DNA from: Timema cristinae
Lineage: Eukaryota > Arthropoda > Insecta > Phasmatodea > Timematidae
Assembly: GCA_039000515.1 (NCBI GenBank)
Contig: JBCFYV010000546.1
Span: forward strand, 1-64,000
DNA length: 64,000 nucleotides
Reading direction: 5' to 3'
A program made the position numbers and the translations under genes. Position 1 is the stretch's first letter. Every line of letters begins with the position of its first letter. Positions 59,090 to 64,000 of this stretch are shown piece after piece. The notes under the pieces are model-generated. The model searched no databases. It was not told where the DNA came from and worked only from the letters and a program-made list of their open reading frames with translations.

Positions 59090-59690
59090 TTAAAGGGCCC
59101 CGACGACTTTATTTAAGCTGTGAATAAAGTTTATGAACCGATAATTTTGGATTCCCAAACTTGTATAACCCGTAACCTTTGAGTGGTAGAAAGTTTGTTT
59201 TGGGTTAAAATTTACCACCCTTTTTACACTGAAATCAAATAATTTGCTTAGTTCTTGTATTGTTCCAAAAAAAGTGATAAACATCTGGAGACACTCCAGC
59301 AGCGTGAACACCAACCAAGTTCAATGAATGAGCAGCACATGGCATAAAGCGTGCATGGCTGTTAATTAATACTTCCCACCATATTTGAACCATTATCGCA
59401 TGTTTCCCTCGCAATTAATATCAAGTTCATAGGCCTCTACTTTTTGTAGAATCTCTTCAGTTTAACTATCTCCAGTCGTTTTACTAGTTTTTATGAACTC
59501 GATGAAACTTTCTTCAATAGAAGAAGCTGAAACTGAAACTGAAACTTTCACGTACCTTATAATCTGGCACATTTGTTCATGATGGACTACATCTGGTGAA
59601 CAATCAAATGAAATTGAGCTGTTTATCATAATGAGAAACAAACTATATAAATTTATGTGTGATGTTTGAAGCACTTGTTTATGTTAATAT
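59090..59690 (-). pseudogene. Second ZMYM1-like hAT transposase fragment
   Basis: On the minus strand the pieces are SSISFDCSPDVVHHEQMCQ, IIRYVKV, EESFIEFIKTSKTTGDS, then EEILQKVEAYELDIN, FMPCAAHSLNLVGVHAAG and FFGTIQELSKLFDFSVKR. This is the RNase H-like core of ZMYM1/DUF4371 hAT transposases: first catalytic Asp in FDCSPD, then the conserved C-A-x-H-S-L-N-L segment. It differs from the 871-5,628 element in sequence and represents another family. The segment around the second Asp (usually YDNGANM) is lost by frameshift. Its C-terminal half would lie in noisy block 2. Confidence 0.8.
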
Positions 59691-60582
59691 TTGTTTACTA
59701 ACATTAAAAGTTACATAAATAACTGAAATGTCTCGGCTTACAGATACACATTTGTTAATATGAAAGTGAGTTTTACACAAGATTTAAAGATTGACAATCA
59801 CATCTATTCTGCAATTAAAATGTGTTAAAGCTATGATAGTAAAAATCCACAATTATTGGCCTCGCGTTTATTTGTACTTGAACCTGAAAAGTCAAGTCGT
59901 TGACTGCACAAAACAAAATGCAATAAACAATAATTCTGAGAATGTGCCACCATTTCTATTTTTTCTTTTATGATGTTTCTTTTAGGTCAGTATCTATTGT
60001 ACTGCCTTCTTTAAATCCTTTTTTTCAAAGATTTTACAAGTAACATAACATTAACGGTCCTATACAGAACTTTCATGCTCTGCAATTTGAGGGTGTAATT
60101 TTTTCCAGTCAGAAAATTCTACTTTTGGATTTGCTAAGCATGAATAAGAATGTTTACCAATAGAATGCAGTGGAAACAGTAAATAGATTTTTCCTCTTCA
60201 CACTAATTTAGCTCATTTTCTCTACACTTTCTTTGTTTAAAAGTTTTTTTTATAAAACCAACTTTCCGTAAAATGCCTTTTTTCTACATTAATTGATAAA
60301 AGAAAATTATCTGTTTTATTTTGTTATGGGCCATGTTAAACTAATGAGCTTCTCACATGGTCATTCAAATCAGATCATTAAAACTTAATTGAATTTTGGT
60401 TGGTTCATTTTCCAAATCCTTTTCCTGTACATCTTCATAAGGAGTAAATGTTGGAAAGGATTGGTTAAGATTTGGTATACAACCCTCTGAATGTACAATT
60501 ACACACATTCTTATTTACTTTGTTAAAGTTTCATTTTCTAAAAGTGTTGATGGAGTTAGCCTACTTTCAATACCTACCGTGC
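59690..60582. other. Spacer, likely 5' part of the hAT relic
   Basis: AT-rich sequence between the hAT coding fragment and the hAT terminal motif at 60,741. Short ORFs have no family features. It probably holds the decayed 5' region of the same element. Confidence 0.3.
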
Positions 60583-60625
60583 TGTAGTGGTAGCGCAGTG
60601 GTTGAGAGGTCCACCTTTTTACCCA
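60583..60625 (+). repeat. tRNA-like head (A box only)
   Basis: GTAGTGGTAGCGCAGTGGTT followed by GAGAGGTCCACC matches a tRNA D-arm / pol III A box. No B box follows within the expected distance, so this is a truncated tRNA-derived SINE. Confidence 0.45.
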
Positions 60626-60740
60626 ACCTAATTTTTGTTAATGCTTGGTTTGGACAATGTTATCGGCCTCTTGTTTTTTCCGTTTTCAATATAATTAAAA
60701 TTTAGCTGAGAACGGTGTGACAGTTTATATTTACATTTGA

Positions 60741-60801
60741 TAGCGCCCCTCCAACTTGGTGCCCAGGGCGGCTGCCCCCCTCCCCCCTCGCTAAGGCCCT
60801 G
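60741..60801. mobile_element. hAT terminal block and right end
   Basis: TAGCGCCCCTCCAACTTGGT is followed by GCCCAGGGCGGC and a C-rich run, and then by the end CGCTAAGGCCCTG at 60,801. Read on the minus strand the end is CAGGGCCTTAGCG. The next 8 bp are ATTCTCAC. The left end should lie in noisy block 2. Position and orientation fit the transposase fragment at 59,090-59,690. Confidence 0.6.
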
Positions 60802-60834
60802 ATTCTCACTGCTGAGCTAGGACCTGCCAGCATT

Positions 60835-61400
60835 CATTTAAAGCTCCCACTGACGCAGACACCATGATCATCAACTGTGGTTGGAGAGGACACAGACTTA
60901 ATTTTGTTACATGTTTTGTTCTTTCAACAATACCTCAGATGTAGACTTGCTTGTTACAGGTTCACAAAAGCACCAAAGAAAAATTTTTCAGTAGTCAGAA
61001 ACTTCAGCGGGCTCTAGGAGATGTCACTAGAAATATTCAATTTCTTCGTGAATTAACGGAATGTGATACAGCATCTTCAATGTTCAGAAAGAAAAAGAGA
61101 CTGATGCTTTCAATCTTTTGAATAAGTAAAAGAAGATCAGAGAAGAATTGCTTATTTTCAACGAAAGGACATCCTCTGCCGACAATATTTCTTTGGTAGG
61201 AGAACATTTTATTATTCATATGCATGGTGGTAACGTCAACGATGACTTAGACAGGACAAGATACAAACTTTACGCTAGCACAATAGCAAAGCGGCCGATA
61301 ACGTCAAGGTGTGACCTGTCAGTCCTACCATCAACATCTGCTGCAGTAAGACAGCACAGCTTGCGGGCTTCAGTAACGAAATATTTAACCATAAGTTAAA
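60835..61400 (+). pseudogene. Fragment of an arthropod element-associated ORF (CDTAS / LPSTSAA type)
   Basis: Plus-strand pieces are APTDADTMIINCGW, then DVDLLV, SSQKLQRALGDVTRNIQFL, RELTECDTASSMFRKKKR, and DDLDRTRYKLYA with LPSTSAAVRQHSLRAS. From memory, many arthropod genomes carry ORFs with the same order: D-A-D-T-x-I, T-D-T-D-L-L-V, Q-K-L-Q-x-A-L, G-C-D-T-T-S, and L-P-P-T-S-A-A-x-x-H-S-x-R. The two Asp motifs resemble the acidic sites of PIN/FEN-type nucleases; that is inference. Several shifts and stops separate the pieces. The function of the family is not known to me. Confidence 0.6.
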
Positions 61401-61897
61401 TGTTACACCCTGATCGTTGCCAATTAGAATCTGCTTCAACCACCATTTACATAACCGAATTTGTTTTCTTCGCTTCTGACACACTCCCTACACTACATTA
61501 CTTTCCTAAATATAAGTATTTATACTTAATCTTTAGTGAACCATAACATTTTATGAAATATTTTCGATCCCATCCCTTATAATAAAGAAAACAGCCTGGG
61601 AAAAGATTTGTTTAGCTTTCCACTAGATTAGGGGAACAATAAACTGACTGTACAATGATAAAAATCAAAAAATGCTCACATCCTTTATGTGATAAAGGCT
61701 CACTATGATGTTATTTGTTTGGGGTGTATAGAGAAGAAATATAAAATGTGATAGCATTCTATAAACACTAGCCACCTGATAGCCGCCATTTTGTAAAATG
61801 GTGATTCAAAACTCTGGGGTTTACTTCAAAAGGTTGTAAATTGTTAATACTTTAGATAGTGTGATTTTCTGTAAATTTGAAACTAATAGGGAAAGGA
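61401..61897. other. Spacer, nothing recognised
   Basis: No gene or duplicated ends seen. GCCGCCATTTTGTAAAATGG at 61,782-61,801 contains a short palindrome (CCATTTTGTAAAATGG). Confidence 0.3.
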
Positions 61898-62322
61898 GGG
61901 GTAGAACCGGGTACCGGGGGGGAAAACGGGTGGCCTTGAATTTGTGCTTGGGGGTGGGGGAATCTAACGGGAGTGGTAGGAATGTCTTCTGTATACCCGT
62001 GTCAGTCACAAAGAGAAGGTTTGTGAAGATAGGACAGTTTTGTTTTAAGTTACAGTAATTCGTGTTTTTGTTTAGTTCATCTTATTTTATGGTTTTTCCT
62101 TTATACCTACAAACAGAGAAGATATTTTTGGCATTTCGTGGTGAGTACAATAGAATGATACTTCTCTTAGCTTTACCCAATATTTTTTATTCTCAATTTT
62201 GGGTTAGAAATTTCCTGTTGTGAGAGCTTAAAACCAAATTAAGCCTTTTGGGCAGAACCGGCGGTAAAATCGGGTACCCGGTTTTAACCCGCAAGTTCTG
62301 CCGGGTACCCGGTTTCACCCTG
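61898..62322. mobile_element. Short element or subterminal region with GGGTACC inverted repeats
   Basis: GGGTAGAACCGGGTACC at 61,898 pairs with GGGTGAAACCGGGTACC read on the minus strand from 62,320, with two mismatches. The right side also holds its own palindrome AAATCGGGTACCCGGTTTTA (near 62,268-62,287) and ends CACCCTG followed by TA, the duplication expected for pogo/Tc1-type elements. The left end does not show an equally clear CAG start after TA. It could be a pogo-type MITE, or the left end of the pogo-like element whose transposase begins at 62,634. Confidence 0.5.
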
Positions 62323-62633
62323 TAATATTTGTTACTTTGGTCATTAATTGTAATGTTTTAAGCTAACTTGTTCAAATGAACAAGGAACGTTTCCTGAAAT
62401 TAAAGAAATGTTGGTTGCGATAGTTGTTTTACGAAATAATTTATTTTTGATGTTTTGGTGACAGATTTGTTATGCTTAATAATTATTTCAAGCATACAGT
62501 GTTTTATTTAATTATTTTTATTTCGTTTGTTTCAATTAGTGAAGCTTAAAACTATATTATGTATATTTATATAAGTTATAATTGTAATGAACAATACTAA
62601 AATTTAAACTATTTTCAGGCTAAGAAACTCAAC

Positions 62634-64000
62634 ATGCCACGAAAATATATTCGTATAAGTAAAAGCCAAAATTTGGGTTTCCGAGGAGAAATATGGCGAA
62701 AGCAATTGATGAAGTTATTCAAGGGAAATATGAGCTATATAAGAAGGCATCTTTTGCTTATGATTTACCTCCGTCGACTCTTAAAGATCGTGAAAAAAAA
62801 AAACCAAATTTGGAGCTTCAGTAGAAGTAGCAGATAAAAAAAGATTAGGCCCGACAATTTTTTAATATAATTTTATAAATAAAAGTATTTACTTTATTGT
62901 ACTTCTAGCTTACTAATGTTAAAATATTTGGTTTTAGGGATGGAAACTTCAAATGTGTGTTCACCCCGGAGAACCAAGAAAGGAACATGTACAGCATATA
63001 AAGTTCATGGAGACCGCTTGTTTGGTCTAAACAACGAAAGATGTAAGGCTTCTTGCTTACAGTTAGCTGAGAAAAAAGGGACTCAAACATAATTTCAACC
63101 TCAGGAGAAACTTGCGGACCTGATTGGCTAATTTGTTTTATGAAACGTCATCCTGATCTGTCACTCAGAAAACCGGGAAGCAACTTCAGCTGCACGGGCA
63201 ATGGGGTTTAATAAAACCGCTGTTTTTAAAATGTTTTGAAATTCTGGCCACTGTTTTTAAACCTACAAATTCCAACCAGGACGTATCTATAACGTTGATG
63301 AAACGGAACTAACATCTGTGCCTTTAAACACAGTCTAAAGTTTTGGCCCAGAAAGGGAGGAGGCGGTTGGTGCTCTGACGTCAGCAGAGCGAGGACAATT
63401 GGGAACGGCGGAGCTTTGTTTTCTTGGCACCGGACATTATGTTCCACCATTATTGATATTCCCAAGAAAAAGAATGAAGGAAGAACTTATCGAAGGTGCA
63501 CCACCAGGGACAATTGCTATATGCCACCCTAGTGGCTGGATGCAAGCAGAAATATTTTTAGAATGGATGCAGCACTTTATCAGTAACGCAAAACCTTCGA
63601 AAGACAAAACCCGTTCTTCTGTTGCTTATGGACATGCAACACACGTCAAAAACTTGGGAGTTATTGACATTGCCGTGACAATGGGATCATAATACTTTGC
63701 TTTTCCGCCACATTTTACCCAAAAGCTTCAGCCGTTAGACGTAAGCTTTATGGCTCCTCTAAGCACTTTTTATGGACAGGAAGTGAAGAAAATGGCTCCT
63801 TAACCATCCAGGAAGAGTGGTAACGCAATATCAGATCGCCAAATTGTTTTGGGGTTTGGCTTACATATGAGCAGCAACCATGCAAAATGCGATTTTCGGG
63901 TTTCAGAAGACCGGGGTTTATCCACTAAATCCAAATACGTTCGGAGAAGAAGCATTTGCTCCAGCAGACACAACAGAAAGAACTGCTGAAAAAGAGAGTG
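62634..64000 (+). pseudogene. pogo/Tigger-like DDE transposase, broken, cut by the window edge
   Basis: It starts MPRKYIRIS, with a possible acceptor ATTTTCAG before it. After one shift near 62,705 it gives a CENP-B-type helix-turn-helix (KKASFAYDLPPSTLKDRE). Then follow FGLNNERCKASCLQLAEKKG, MKRHPDLSLRKP, a YNVDET-type first-Asp site near 63,290, AQKGRRRLVL, TSAERGQLGTAELCFLGTG, PPLLIFPRKRMKEELIEGAP and CHPSGWMQAEIFLEWMQHF. The second catalytic Asp position reads VAYGHATHVKN, Tyr where the family has Asp. The third Asp is in QKLQPLDVSFMAP. Stops and shifts occur at about 63,090, 63,150, 63,210, 63,692 and 63,800. The C-terminus lies beyond 64,000. Confidence 0.85.

Larger units (their letters stand above)
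45170..59090. other. Noisy block 2: homopolymer-inflated, G+C-richer, no genes called
   Basis: The same run inflation as noisy block 1 begins near 45,170 and ends inside the hAT relic at about 59,090. From about 45,600 to 57,350 the sequence is visibly richer in G and C than anything else in the window. Longer ORFs occur on both strands here (for example 46,171-46,617; 52,015-52,434; 53,766-54,212), which is expected from higher G+C alone. I could not match any to a known family. A short stretch at 45,600-45,790 looks less inflated. The DNA may come from a different source or repeat class than the AT-rich flanks. Confidence 0.7.

Noticed and set aside
45170..59090. A large viral insertion with many genes
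   Set aside because: Composition differs from the flanks, but no viral protein family could be recognised and the consensus is too noisy to support the claim.

Overview
The window looks like a transposon-dense, gene-poor stretch of an arthropod (probably insect) genome. Composition is AT-rich, there is no operon-like gene packing, coding traces are interrupted by frameshifts and carry plausible splice sites, and several eukaryotic mobile-element classes are present (hAT, Helitron, pogo/Tigger-like, an LTR-type gag, tRNA-derived SINEs). I recognised no intact host gene, rRNA gene or CRISPR array. The phylum is inferred from the element families, not proved.

Text quality splits the window into five blocks. 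Positions 1-11,510, 33,600-45,170 and 59,090-64,000 read as normal genomic DNA. Positions 11,510-33,600 and 45,170-59,090 are saturated with homopolymer runs of all four bases. This looks like unpolished long-read consensus or another assembly defect. The many short ORFs in those two blocks should not be taken as genes, although a few repeats can still be seen through the noise.

Layout. 871-5,628 is a nearly complete but dead hAT element, with terminal inverted repeats, an 8-bp target duplication and a three-exon transposase on the minus strand. A 720-bp non-autonomous hAT-like element (3,931-4,650), with its own 8-bp duplication, sits inside the second intron. Next come copies of one SINE family (5,799-6,075; 7,215-7,410; 9,340-9,485), a broken THAP domain (6,199-6,430), a tRNA-like SINE head (7,931-8,004), isolated hAT-type ends (8,373; 8,846; 9,491) and a 1.4-kb palindromic array of alternating modules (9,889-11,265). 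Noisy block 1 holds a roughly 17-bp minisatellite and two separate inverted-repeat pairs, each spanning about 4 kb, that may be ends of two DNA transposons. From 33,650 to 34,563 is a degraded gag on the minus strand. From 35,777 to about 43,050 is a decayed autonomous Helitron on the minus strand (3' hairpin and CTAG end, PIF1-like helicase, HUH Rep, N-terminal NPDV-type repeats, possible OTU-like ORF), with a short Helitron of opposite orientation nested in its tail. Noisy block 2 is visibly richer in G+C and ends in a four-copy tandem repeat of about 145 bp. The last 5 kb hold a second ZMYM1-like hAT relic, a fragment of an arthropod element-associated ORF family with ECDTAS and LPSTSAA signatures, and a pogo/Tigger-like transposase cut off by the window edge whose middle catalytic aspartate position reads tyrosine.

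Nothing here forms a working pathway. The elements form layers of insertion and decay, and the nesting order can be read in places.
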